Assembly (NCBI GenBank): GCA_016647705.1
Contig: CM028334.1
Span: 4,836,046 to 4,900,045 of the forward strand
Origin: Eucommia ulmoides
Taxonomy: Eukaryota; Streptophyta; Magnoliopsida; Garryales; Eucommiaceae
Length of the DNA: 64,000 nucleotides
Reading direction: 5' to 3'
Positions 34,266-43,935 of this stretch are shown piece by piece (the first letter of the stretch is position 1; each line of letters opens with the position of its first letter). The position numbers were made by a program, and so were the translations under genes. The notes under the pieces were generated by a model. That model ran no database searches, was not told the origin of the DNA, and was given only the letters and a program-made list of their open reading frames with translations.

Positions 34266-34630
34266 TGTAACTAATCCGTTTTTCTTCAACGGATCTTGAA
34301 TGTGGTCTATTGAATTCCATTAATATTTGGAAAATGTTTCAACCGTTACCCGTGGAATTTAATCAAGAAATGGTCATGGAAGAGCTATAAGCTTTGATGG
34401 CAGTTTGGCTATATAAGGGGTTTTGGTCCCTAGGCTCAAACACTCAACCTCCAGCATATACACCATCTATTTCTGAGTGTTTTGAGAGCGTAGAAGTGCC
34501 AAAACAGTGAAAAAAGAGAGAGAATAAGAGAAAGTGCAATGAACGAAGGTATGTTCCGATTTTCGGTTTTCTTTAGTTATTGATCCATTTTTATTGTTTA
34601 ACTTCCATTTGGATCATATATAATCGAACA
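34266..34630 (+). repeat. 5' LTR of the Copia element
   Basis: 365 bp, begins TGTAACTAATCCG and ends ATCGAACA. It is colinear with 42852-43224. A TATA box (CTATATAAGG) lies at about 34409-34418. The flanking bases AGCAT (left) and AGTAC (right of the 3' LTR) do not form a clean target duplication. Confidence 0.93.
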
Positions 34631-34645
34631 GTTAGTATCAAAGTC
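34631..34645 (+). promoter_or_regulatory. Primer-binding site of the Copia element, degenerate
   Basis: GTTAGTATCAAAGTC directly after the LTR is a mutated form of TGGTATCAGAGC, the site paired with initiator tRNA-Met in plant Copia elements. Confidence 0.7.
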
Positions 34646-35819
34646 TATCATATCTCTACCTTTGCCATTCTTTAGTTTAGGATGTGAAGAAATTTTAAAA
34701 CAAAGTTTATTTTTGTGTTGTTTTTTGTGCATAATATTATTAGAAATCTTTTGGATATTGATTTTCTAAGTTTTTTGTTATTAAAAATAGAGTTTTTAGT
34801 GTAAAAAATGCCATTTTTCGACCGGGTCGTGGGTCTGTAAAAAGGGTGTGTATCGGGTCGGGTCAACCTATCTAAAGGTTTAAGATGACTATTTTGGGTT
34901 TTTTGACATTTTGTACCCCTTGAGTTTTATAAATATATCACTTTGGTCCTGTCTAAATTGTCATCGATTTTGGTGAAAGTGGACTCGACACTTTCATTTT
35001 TTATGCATCAATCAATGTGTGCCATTTTAAAATGAAAAGGAAAAAAGTTACATATTATATGTCATTTCATTGCCTTTTGTCCTTTTGTGCCTTCCAATTT
35101 AATGAGTATGCATAAATATTAGGGAATCTTGTTAAAAGGTCTTAAAACTCAAAAAATCACTTTCTAAGGACCATGTCATGTGTTAAAAATCACTGTTACA
35201 GGACCCCGCAAAGTGATAGTTTTATGAAATAGGACCTTTCACCAAATTTTCCTAAATATTATGATATCAATTTATGCTTTTAGAATGAGTTTATTTTTAT
35301 GCATAAAATTTTAAAATGTCTAATAATCTATAGTATATTAATTAATTAGAAATTAGCTACAATATCTTTAATTAATTAATATATATTAAGTATAATAAGG
35401 ATCACATAAGAAATTTGACATAATATTGTGATTAATTATACTTAATATAATAAATTTTATCCCATATAAATTTTTATTTTGTTTATGTAATTAATTAGAA
35501 TAAAATATTATATTATTTTCATAATTAACCACAGGAAATATGAATCGTATACAATTTGATAGTTTTATCATAAAGTAAAAATTTAGGATAGAAAATCAAA
35601 TTATTTTTATAATATATGAAATTAAGTATACAATTTGATAATTCTATTATTATGTTTGTTTGAATTTACTTGAATTAAAAATTTTGCCAGCAGACAATTT
35701 TTATGTCACGAGATTTATTTTTTGCATGTTTTACATTGGTAAAACATGCAATTTAAACTATTAGGTCTTTTTTTTTTTTTTTTTACATAAGCATTTGGGT
35801 TTTATGTAGCTTCTCAATA

Positions 35820-36640
35820 TGCTAGTTTCTCTGATATCCGATGTGATATTCCTGAACTTAGCGGTGATAATTATAAGATATGGAAGGAGGGGATTCTCTT
35901 CCATCTAGGATATGTATGGATATAGATTATGCTATTAGGAAGGATAAACCATCTGCAATCACCGATTCTAGCACTCCAGCTGAGGTCGTGCTATATGAGC
36001 GATGGGAGCGATCCAATCGACTCAACGTGATGTTTATCAAGACCAAGATAACTGCTAGAATACGTGGTTCTGTTAACTAACATGAGAATGTCTGAGACTT
36101 GCTGCAAGCCATTGACGAGCAGTTCGTCACTTCAGAAAAGGCACTAGCAAGCACCCTAATAATAAAGTTTTTATCTCTTAGGCTCACAAGCGTAAAAGGT
36201 GTGAGCAAGCACATAATGCAAATGCGAGATATTGCATCTCAACTTAAAAAGCTAGGTTGATATGTCATAATCTCTTGGCGCACTACATTCTGAAAACTCT
36301 TCCACAACAGTACGAGCCTTTCAAGATCTCATACAACACATATAAAAACAAATGGTCAATCAACGAATTAATAACCATATGTGTTCAAGAAGAAGGGAGG
36401 CTAGTGATGGAGCAGGGTGAGAGTGTATTGTTGGTAACCAACTGCGGGATGAATAAAGCTGACAAAGCTCAAGCCAAACATAAAGCTAATTAGAAGAAGA
36501 AAGGTCAAATACCACCTCAAGCTGATATCAAGAAAGAAACAGAGTGTTTCTTCTATAAAAAGATGGGACACATGAAGAAAGAATGTGACAAATTCCAAAA
36601 ATGGCTTGAAAATAAAAGTAAACCAACCTCATTTGTTTGT
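35820..36640 (+). pseudogene. Copia gag
   Basis: Starts near NYKIWKEG, then MDIDYAIRKDKPSA, YERWERSNRL and LPQQYEPFKISYNTYK, the Copia (UBN2-type) gag core. A zinc-knuckle remnant ECFFYKKMGHMKKECDKF near 36540-36600 keeps the His and last Cys, but the second Cys of C-x-x-C is Tyr. At least one frameshift (near 35905) and several stops break the frame. Confidence 0.85.
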
Positions 36641-36649
36641 TATAAATCT

Positions 36650-37355
36650 AACATGGTTAATGTTAATGTTAACACGTGGTAAATTGACTCTGGATCTACA
36701 ATCCATGTTGCAAACTCTTTGCAGGGTATGCAAAACCCAAGGAAGCCAGTAGGAAGTGAGCAAAGCATCTTATCAGACAACAAGATGGCCTCACATGTGG
36801 AGACAGTTGGAACTTGTGTTTTAACTTTAAATAATGGCTTTTTCTTAGAATTGGAGAGGACTTGTTATGTACCAAGTTTCTCATGAAACTTGATTTCTAT
36901 TTCAAAACCTGTACCATTTGGATATTCCTTTAATTTTCTAGACACATCATTTAGTTTATTATATAAATCTGATTGTGTTGGGGATTGTATTTTGTCTAAT
37001 GACATTTTTCACATTTTCTTGCAAAACGAAGCTACTTATAGTTTAATGGATGTTCACACTGGCACTAAAAGTTATAATATTAACGAGGACTCCTTCATGT
37101 TATGGCACCAGAGATTAGGACATATCTCCATAAAAATAATTAAGAGGTGAGTGAATGACGGGGTACTTAGTACTCTAGATGACATTGATTTTGAGACTTG
37201 TGTGAACTGCATTAAGAAAAAGCAAACTAACAAGTCTAAGAAAGATACCAATAGAAGTTCAGACATATTAGAGATCATTCACACTGATATATGTTGTCCA
37301 GATATGAATGCACATGGTCATCTCTTTTATCGATGATTACTCACGATATATGTAT
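36650..37355 (+). pseudogene. Copia protease, pre-integrase domain and integrase start
   Basis: IDSGSTIHVAN (about 36681-36712) is the aspartic protease motif. LWHQRLGHISIKIIKR (about 37102-37146) is the GAG-pre-integrase domain with its His. The zinc region CVNCIKK (about 37201) and HTDICCPD with the first integrase Asp follow. The frame reaches the solo LTR insertion at 37355. Confidence 0.85.
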
Positions 37356-37620
37356 TGTAAGACCTCGATCTTTGATATACGTATAATTTTAGTCGTATTT
37401 TAAAATATTTTGGATATAACAGGAATAGATTTTATTAACTATTATATGATTTAAAATTTAGGGGTCAAATTATAATTTTTATACACATTAAAATTGAGAA
37501 TGGGTTTAACTAATATCCTAACTAAAAAGAAGAGGGTGTGTGTGTATGTGACATCGTGCGTGTGCCGTAAGCTCAGCCGAAGGATCGAGAAAATGGAAGA
37601 GGGAAGTCGGTGGCTTGTTC

Positions 37621-37658
<38 letters not shown>

Positions 37659-38716
37659 TTATATACACACACACGCAAGATAGGGGAGAAGCAGAAACAG
37701 AGAAAATGAAACAGAAACAGAAAAACAGAGAGAATGAGAGAGAGAGCAGCATCGGCGGTAGGTTTTTGGGTCTCGTCAGGGTGTGTGTGTATGTGTGTGT
37801 GTGTGTGTCATTGTTCAAATAGGTCCGACGATGGTTGGTTTGTGTGAGTGTGTGTGTTCAATGGTTGCGGTGTGGGTGTGGTCGCCGTCATCACCGGAGT
37901 AGAGAGTTAGAGGGAGAGAGAGAATGTGGGTTCGATTTTTGGTTTTGTGTATGTGTGATCAGTGATTGTTGTCGTCATGGTGTGAGTAGGATGGTGTCAT
38001 CGTTGGTTGGCTGAAAGGCAGCGGAAGCAGAAAACGAAGAGAGAGAGAGAGAGAGAGAAAGGGTCGACGATGGTCCGGTGATGCGGGGGTGTTGATCGTC
38101 CGACGGTGGTATCGTTGTGTTTACCGTATGTGTGTGTGTTGTGTATGCCGTGTGTGTATGTTCGGATCGTTGGAGGTGAAGATCGGCGAGAGGAGTGAGT
38201 GTCGGTCGGTGTTGAGGTAGTGCGATGGGAGTTCCAAATCGAATCAGAAACAGTAAATGCAAACAGAGAAAGAGGAAGAAGAAAAGGAAAAAATGGGAAG
38301 AAAAAGGGAAAAATACGCAAACCACCCTAGTAGAATCCAAAAACCCAATTCGCGGCTGGCGGGGGATTCGGAATCAGGTAAAATTTTAATCGGGTATTAT
38401 TTTTGTTAAATTAAATTGTTAGTATTAAAAAATTTATAATCATAGTAATATTTTATTTGTCGCCAATCTAAATAAATTGGTGCGGTGAATATCAACGTAA
38501 TGAAACAGATATAATAATATTTTTCAACAATGAAATCTAGGAAAACTCAGAACTTAGGGCCTGCATTGCATGATTAGGGTATTTTACATAAGATATTAAT
38601 TTAGGCCCTGCCACTATTAGGTTCGCAGGCACCGGCATTCAGATAGAGTGTGGTCGGTGATAGTTTTGCAGCCCAGGAATCAAGGTGAGTGTACTATCTT
38701 CTTACCAAAAATCTAT

Positions 38717-38717
<1 letters not shown>

Positions 38718-38794
<77 letters not shown>
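38718..38794. repeat. (AT)n microsatellite, about 38 units
   Basis: An uninterrupted AT run inside the solo LTR. The matching position of the sister LTR (about 10608-10616) has only a few AT units, so the run expanded after the copies separated. Confidence 0.95.
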
Positions 38795-38799
<5 letters not shown>

Positions 38800-39144
38800 A
38801 TAAAAAATGTGTTTACACAAAATTGGATGAATTTATAACTTATATGGATCAAGCGGATTTGGGTGTTTTGGAAATGGGGTTTTTCCCTGGTTTTTAAAAG
38901 AAAATGGAAAGAAATGATTTATTAAATCTAGTTAGTTTTAAAAGAGGATGGAAAAAATGATATTTGCATTAAATTGGTTTTGGAGATAGAGGTTGATATT
39001 ACTGATTTGTAGTTTGACGATATTGTTATTGATTTGTGGATGCTATTGATTTTATCTGCTTCGGCAGAGCACTGTTTTTTTTTAGTTGTTGTTGTTGAGG
39101 TGGAGATGAGTTGTTGTTGCTGAGATGATGTAGAGATTGGTGGT

Positions 39145-39260
39145 GGATATTCACCCGCTTGGCATAGTCCAGCGCAACGGTGTTTCACCCGTTTGGCATA
39201 GTCCAGCAGAGCGTTATTTCACTCGTCTAGCATAGTCCAACGGAACGTTGTTATATCCCG
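39145..39260 (+). repeat. Minisatellite of TTTCACCCGNTTGGCATAGTCCAG units
   Basis: Three clear units and a fourth degenerate one, at spacing of about 35-38 bp. The array lies just before TACGGTACTGTTGCAACTC, exactly where the sister solo LTR carries its CCCC/GGGG minisatellite. Confidence 0.85.
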
Positions 39261-39528
39261 CTAGGCAGGCATATCCTACGGGGTACGGTACTGTTGCAAC
39301 TCCCGATCGTGAGATTAAAACGATCACATGGCTAGCCGAGGTGTGGTGTGATGTGGTACGATGTGGTGTGGTGAGGAGTGGTGTGGTGTTTAAGAGATGG
39401 TGTTTTATCGTATTTGGTGTTTTATCATATATGGTGATGTGGTGTTTTATTTTATCGTCTTTGGTGTTCTATCATATTATCTTATGTTGATGATTTGGAT
39501 GAATTTTATATATTTGATATATATATAT

Positions 39529-39529
<1 letters not shown>

Positions 39530-39582
<53 letters not shown>
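39530..39582 (+). repeat. (GATA)n microsatellite
   Basis: About 13 GATA units directly after TATATATATATA inside the solo LTR. Confidence 0.95.
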
Positions 39583-40061
39583 GATGATTCTGAATGGTAG
39601 GAAGAAGGAGTTTTCTCGTGGTATTTGATTTTTATACTACTGTTAAAAATGTATTTGTTTATACACGTTATGCTTGATCCATTTAAATGTTGTATTATTT
39701 AGACTGTATTATTATTTTAAAATATTTTTATTAAGAAGGCAGTGCACTCGCAGGTATAGCAGCTAGGAGTCGGTCCCTACTGGCACTAGGTAGAGTCATG
39801 CGTTGGAGTCATGTAGGAGTTTTTGGTGATGAGCTGTTTAAGGCAAACTTGTGAGAGATTTATAGTTATTATATTTTTGGGTGGTTATTATTGTTGGGGA
39901 TGAGTGTGTCCCCTATAGGAGATGATGTATATAGCCTGTATATGTGATTTTATATTTATATATGCATAGTGTTGTTTTTTTAGTTGGTTGAACGTACAAG
40001 TGATGTTGTGTCGACGTCACGCCGGCGCCAGGGTAACGGGTGTCCAGGGTGGGGTGTGACA

Positions 40062-40880
40062 TGTATATCTATTTGTTTCATAATAAAAACGAAGCAATGG
40101 ATGCCTTCAAAATATTTAAGGCTGAAGTTGAGAGCCAATGGAGAAAGCAAATCCATATTGTAAGATCAGATAAAGGTGGAGAATATTATGATAGATACAT
40201 CAAGAATGGAAAAACATCTAATCCCTTTGCCAAGTTTCTTCAAGAACATTGGATCGTTGCCCAATACACCATGCCTAGTTTTCCGAACCAGAATGGTGTT
40301 GTAGAAAGAAAAAACCAGACATTACTGGACATGGTGCGGAGTATGCTTAACAACTCCAATCTTCCTAAATCCTTGTGGGATGAAGCACTAAAGATGACAG
40401 TGTATATATTAAACCGAGTTCCAACCAAGGTTGTCCCAAAGACATCATTTGAATTATGGAAAGGTTAAAAACCGAGTTTGAGACATATGCACGTTTGAGG
40501 ATGTCCGTCTGAGTTGAGGATATATAATCCATGAGAGAACAAACTGGACCTAAGGACCATTAGTGGGTATTGTCCATCTCACACTACTAGAATTGTAAAA
40601 TAAAAAAACGCTAAGTTCCTTGAGAAGGACATGATCAATGGGAGCGATCGATTTAGGAACATAGTTCATGTACATGATCATACAGAGTCTCAACCTTCCA
40701 CATCAAGCGACAAATTGGTTATAGTTCATAGCACCCTTCCAGTTCAAACTCGTGTTGAGCAATCAATTATTGAGGTTCCACAAGCTCCTGAACAACAAGT
40801 CGAACTGCAAGTTCCTCAGGGAGACGTTGGTACAACATGAAGAAGATCAACGACAGATAAGATGATCATCAATTTCTAAT
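40062..40880 (+). pseudogene. Copia integrase, second part
   Basis: Continues the frame broken at 37355. [12 protein letters not shown] has the second catalytic Asp and [20 protein letters not shown] the Glu. [19 protein letters not shown] is the conserved end of the core. A stop follows at about 40468. The linker to RT (40500-40890) is broken by stops and a frameshift. Confidence 0.9.
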
Positions 40881-40889
40881 GATTATGTT

Positions 40890-41740
40890 GTGTATCTACA
40901 AGAATCTAACTATAGTATTGGAGCTGAAAATGATCTTGAAACTTTTTCACAGGCCATAAGTTGCAAAGAGTCAGATTTGTGGCACGATGCCATAAATGAT
41001 AAGATGAATTCCATGAAGAGCAACGGAATTTGGAATCTTGTAGAGTTTCCTAATGAGGTGAAGGCCATTGGCTGTAAATGAGTTTTTAAGAGCAAAAATG
41101 ACTCATTAGACAATATTAAAACATACAAGACAAGACTCGTTGTTAGGGATTTATTCAAAAAGAAATAACCGATTACACGGATATTTTTTCTCCTGTATCT
41201 AAGAAAGATTCTCTTCGCATCATTTTGGCTTTAGTTTCTCATTTTTACCTTGAGTTGCAACAAATGGATGTAAAAACGACTTTTCTTAACGAAGATCTAG
41301 AGGAGGAGGTTTATATGAAACAATCTAAAGGTTTCTACTCTAGTGGTAATGAGTAATTGGTCTGTAAGCTTAAGAAATTTATATACGGTCTAAAACAAGC
41401 TTCATGCCAATGGTATTTTAAATTTCATGGAGTAATTTCTTCATTCGGATTTGTTGAAAATCCCATGGATTAATGTATATACCAGAAGGTTAGTGGGAGT
41501 AAGATTTGTTTTCTTATTTTATATGTGGATGTTAGTTTGCTTGCAGATTTGTTTTCTTATTTTATATGTGGATGTTAGTTTGCTTGCAGCCAACAATAAG
41601 GGTTTACTGCATGAGGTAAAGCAATTTCTTTTGAAATTTTTTGACATAAAGAATATAGGTGAGACATCTTATGTCATTGGCATTAAAATCCATAGAGATA
41701 GACCTCAAGGCATCTTAGGTCTGTCATAAGAAACTTCTAT
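40890..41740 (+). pseudogene. Copia reverse transcriptase
   Basis: WHDAINDKMNSMKSNGIWNLVE opens the RVT_2 domain. Downstream the frame changes several times. LYVDVSLLAANNKGLL replaces the family YVDD phrase, so the second catalytic Asp is Val. A 43-bp direct duplication covers this site. FFDIKNIGETSYVIGIKIHRDR is the thumb region. Confidence 0.88.
41502..41587 (+). repeat. 43-bp tandem duplication over the Copia RT active site
   Basis: AGATTTGTTTTCTTATTTTA... at 41502-41544 is repeated exactly at 41545-41587. As 43 is not a multiple of three, it shifts the frame. Confidence 0.93.
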
Positions 41741-42540
41741 CAATAAGGTTTTAGAGAGATTTCGGATAAAGGATTGTTCACCAAGTATTTCTCTTATTGT
41801 GAAGGTTGATAGGTTCAATCTGAACCAATGTCTGAAGAACGACTTTGAGAGGGGATCAATGAAAAACATCTCATATGTTTCTGCTGTCGAAAGCCTTATG
41901 TATGCTCAGGTTTGTACTAGACCTAGCATTACATTTATTGTGGGGATGCTAGGCCGATATCAGAGTAATCTAGGTATGGATCACTAGAGAGCTGTAAAGA
42001 AAGTTATAAGGTATCTTCAAGAAATCAAAAACTACATGCTTATGTATAAACAAATGGATAATTTGGATGTGATTGACTACTTAGATTCAAACTTTGCTGG
42101 CTGTGTTGATTCTCGCAAATCAACATCAGGGTACATTTTCATGATGGCTAGTAGAATTGTTTCTTGGAGGAGTGTCAAGCAGACCTTAACTGCTACTTCT
42201 ACTATGGAAGTCGAGTTCGTTTCCTGTTTTGAGGCCACTTCGCATGGTGTATGAATTAAGAGTTTCATTTTTAGGATTACAGTCATGGATTCCATTTCTA
42301 GGCCATCGAGAATTTTCTGTGACAATTCAACCGCTATGTTTATGGCTAAAAATAACAAAAGTAGGAATCAAAGTAAACACATCGACATTAAGTATTTGTA
42401 CATAAGAGAACGTGTAAAAGAAAAAAAAAAGTGATCATTAAGCACATTAGCACTGAGTTGATGATCGTTGATCCTTTGATTAAGGGTATGCCACCATTGG
42501 AATTCAAGTATCATGTAAATAAAATAAGGCTTGGTTTCCC
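41740..42540 (+). pseudogene. Copia RNase H and pol end
   Basis: SLMYAQVCTRPSITFIVGMLGRYQ is the segment before RNase H. DYLDSNFAGCVDSRKSTSGYIFMM carries the first RNase H Asp (usually DADWAG/CxDxRKST), and STMEVEFVSC has the Glu. SKHIDIKYLYIRERV is the C-terminal family phrase. Stops occur at about 41985 and 42252. Confidence 0.9.
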
Positions 42541-42840
42541 TTTGTAATTGTATACATACAGTTTATTAATGAAACTCTTATATATTGTGAAACTCTTATA
42601 TATTAATGAAACTCTTATATACTTGAGAAAATATATTTGTAATGAACCAGAATAAACATAGGGTTTATTCATTGAGTATGGTTACCATATTAATAAATTT
42701 ACTTGAGGAACTAAACACATTGTAATACATAGAAGATAATACTTGTTGTAAGAGGACTTATCGCCATGATTCATGGGTTTATTTCTTAAGATAGATAATC
42801 AATGAGATTAAGTTGAGACATTACGTTAAACGTATGAACC

Positions 42841-42851
42841 AAGTGGGAGAA
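42841..42851 (+). promoter_or_regulatory. Polypurine tract of the Copia element
   Basis: AAGTGGGAGAA lies directly before the TGTAAC terminus of the 3' LTR. GTGGGAGAATG is typical just before plant Copia 3' LTRs. Confidence 0.85.
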
Positions 42852-43224
42852 TGTAACTGATCCGTTTTTCTTCAACAGATCTTGAATGTGGTCCATTGAA
42901 CTCCATTAATATTTGGAAAACATTTCAACCATTACCCATATAATTTAACTCAAGAAATGATAACGAAATAACCATAAGCTTTGATGGGAGTTTGGCTATA
43001 TAAGGGGTTTTGGTTCCTAGGTTCAAGCATTCAACCTATAGCATATACACCATCTATTTCTCTATTTCTGAGTGTTTTGAGAGCTTAGAAGTGCCAAACA
43101 GTGAGAAAAATGAGAGAATAAGAGAAAGTGCAATGGATGAAGGTATGTTCCAATTTTGGGTTTTCTTTAGTTATTGATTCATTTTTATTGTTTAGCTTCC
43201 ATTTGAATCGTATACAATCTAACA
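42852..43224 (+). repeat. 3' LTR of the Copia element
   Basis: 373 bp, begins TGTAACTGATCCG and ends ATCTAACA. Differences from the 5' LTR are scattered substitutions and small indels (for example an extra CTATTT near 43065). It carries the same TATA box (CTATATAAGG at about 42996-43005). Confidence 0.93.
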
Positions 43225-43690
43225 AGTACATACGGGATTAATATGGAACCAAAAACCAGTTTAAAATGACTAAATCAAAACTTACCTTTTTAAGGGACTA
43301 AAAACATATTACATCGCTATTTGAGACTTACCGCCAATCATTTCTATATCATGTGTATATCTTTGAGTATTTGACCGGAAAAATGATTGAGGGAAAAAGA
43401 GGGGGTTAGAATTGTCCATAAAAATTCTTAAAAATAATCATGTGCATGACATGTGACTATTTTCATTCGAAGTTGTAACGAAGATTGGAGATAATGACTT
43501 GTAATATAGTGAGATAATTAAGAAACTTAGGTATTATGTATTTAAATTGAAACTTAGAGGCCAAGGTGAGATTTAGGTCAAACTTAAGGGGTACAAAATG
43601 TCAAAAGCTCTTTTGTTAAATGGCCAAATAAACAAACTTTGTTAAGTTAGAGGACCAAAATGAAATTTATCCCTTAAATGATTGCCCAAA
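43225..43690. other. Intergenic DNA between the Copia element and the kinase gene
   Basis: No gene is seen. CTTAAGGGGTACAAAATGTCAAAA near 43585-43610 is a MITE-like end phrase also seen inverted near 34900. The surrounding DNA is AT-rich. Confidence 0.45.
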
Positions 43691-43734
43691 CGAAAAGTTG
43701 CTTCCGATCGAACGGCGGAAAATGGCCACAAACA

Positions 43735-43935
43735 AAACACGTGGACGGCTAGATTTTAACTCAACCAACCAAACGTCATCTTTGATGAATATTAGGGTGT
43801 ATTAGGGTTAGGGCTTCAAGCACATCGCAAGTCTCCATTGGAAACGCTTTCTCCTGTTCTTCGATCCTCTCTGCAACTCTCCATCTTCTTCTTCTTCTCT
43901 TTGCCTTAGTTTTTTGTGTGTTAGACGCTTGGATC
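43735..43935 (+). promoter_or_regulatory. Probable promoter and 5' UTR of the kinase gene
   Basis: A G-box-like ACACGTGG lies at about 43737-43744. Two telomere-like TTAGGG units (TATTAGGGTTAGGG, about 43800) follow; such telo-box-like motifs are common near plant start sites. A CT-rich leader (TCTTCTTCTTCTTCTC) precedes the ATG at 43936. The exact start site is unknown. Confidence 0.45.

Larger units (their letters stand above)
37356..40061 (+). mobile_element. Solo LTR (2706 bp) inserted in the Copia integrase, TSD TGTAT
   Basis: Begins TGTAAGACCTCG and ends GGGGTGTGACA, like the solo LTR at 9053. TGTAT at 37351-37355 is repeated at 40062-40066. Removing the LTR and one TGTAT restores a continuous integrase frame across the SRYMYIYLF region. 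Inside are (TA)n at 37624-37655, GT-rich and purine-rich tracts (37780-38300), a long (AT)n at 38718-38794, a 37-bp minisatellite at 39145-39255 and (GATA)n at 39530-39582. No gag, pol, PBS or PPT is present. Confidence 0.94.
34266..43224 (+). mobile_element. Decayed Ty1/Copia element, split by a solo LTR
   Basis: Two LTRs enclose gag, protease, integrase, RT and RNase H in the Copia order on the plus strand. Integrase comes before RT, which separates it from the Gypsy elements to the left. All domains have stops or frameshifts. About 6.25 kb of the span is its own sequence; the rest is the solo LTR at 37356-40061. 34631-35820 is an AT-rich leader without coding content. Confidence 0.93.
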
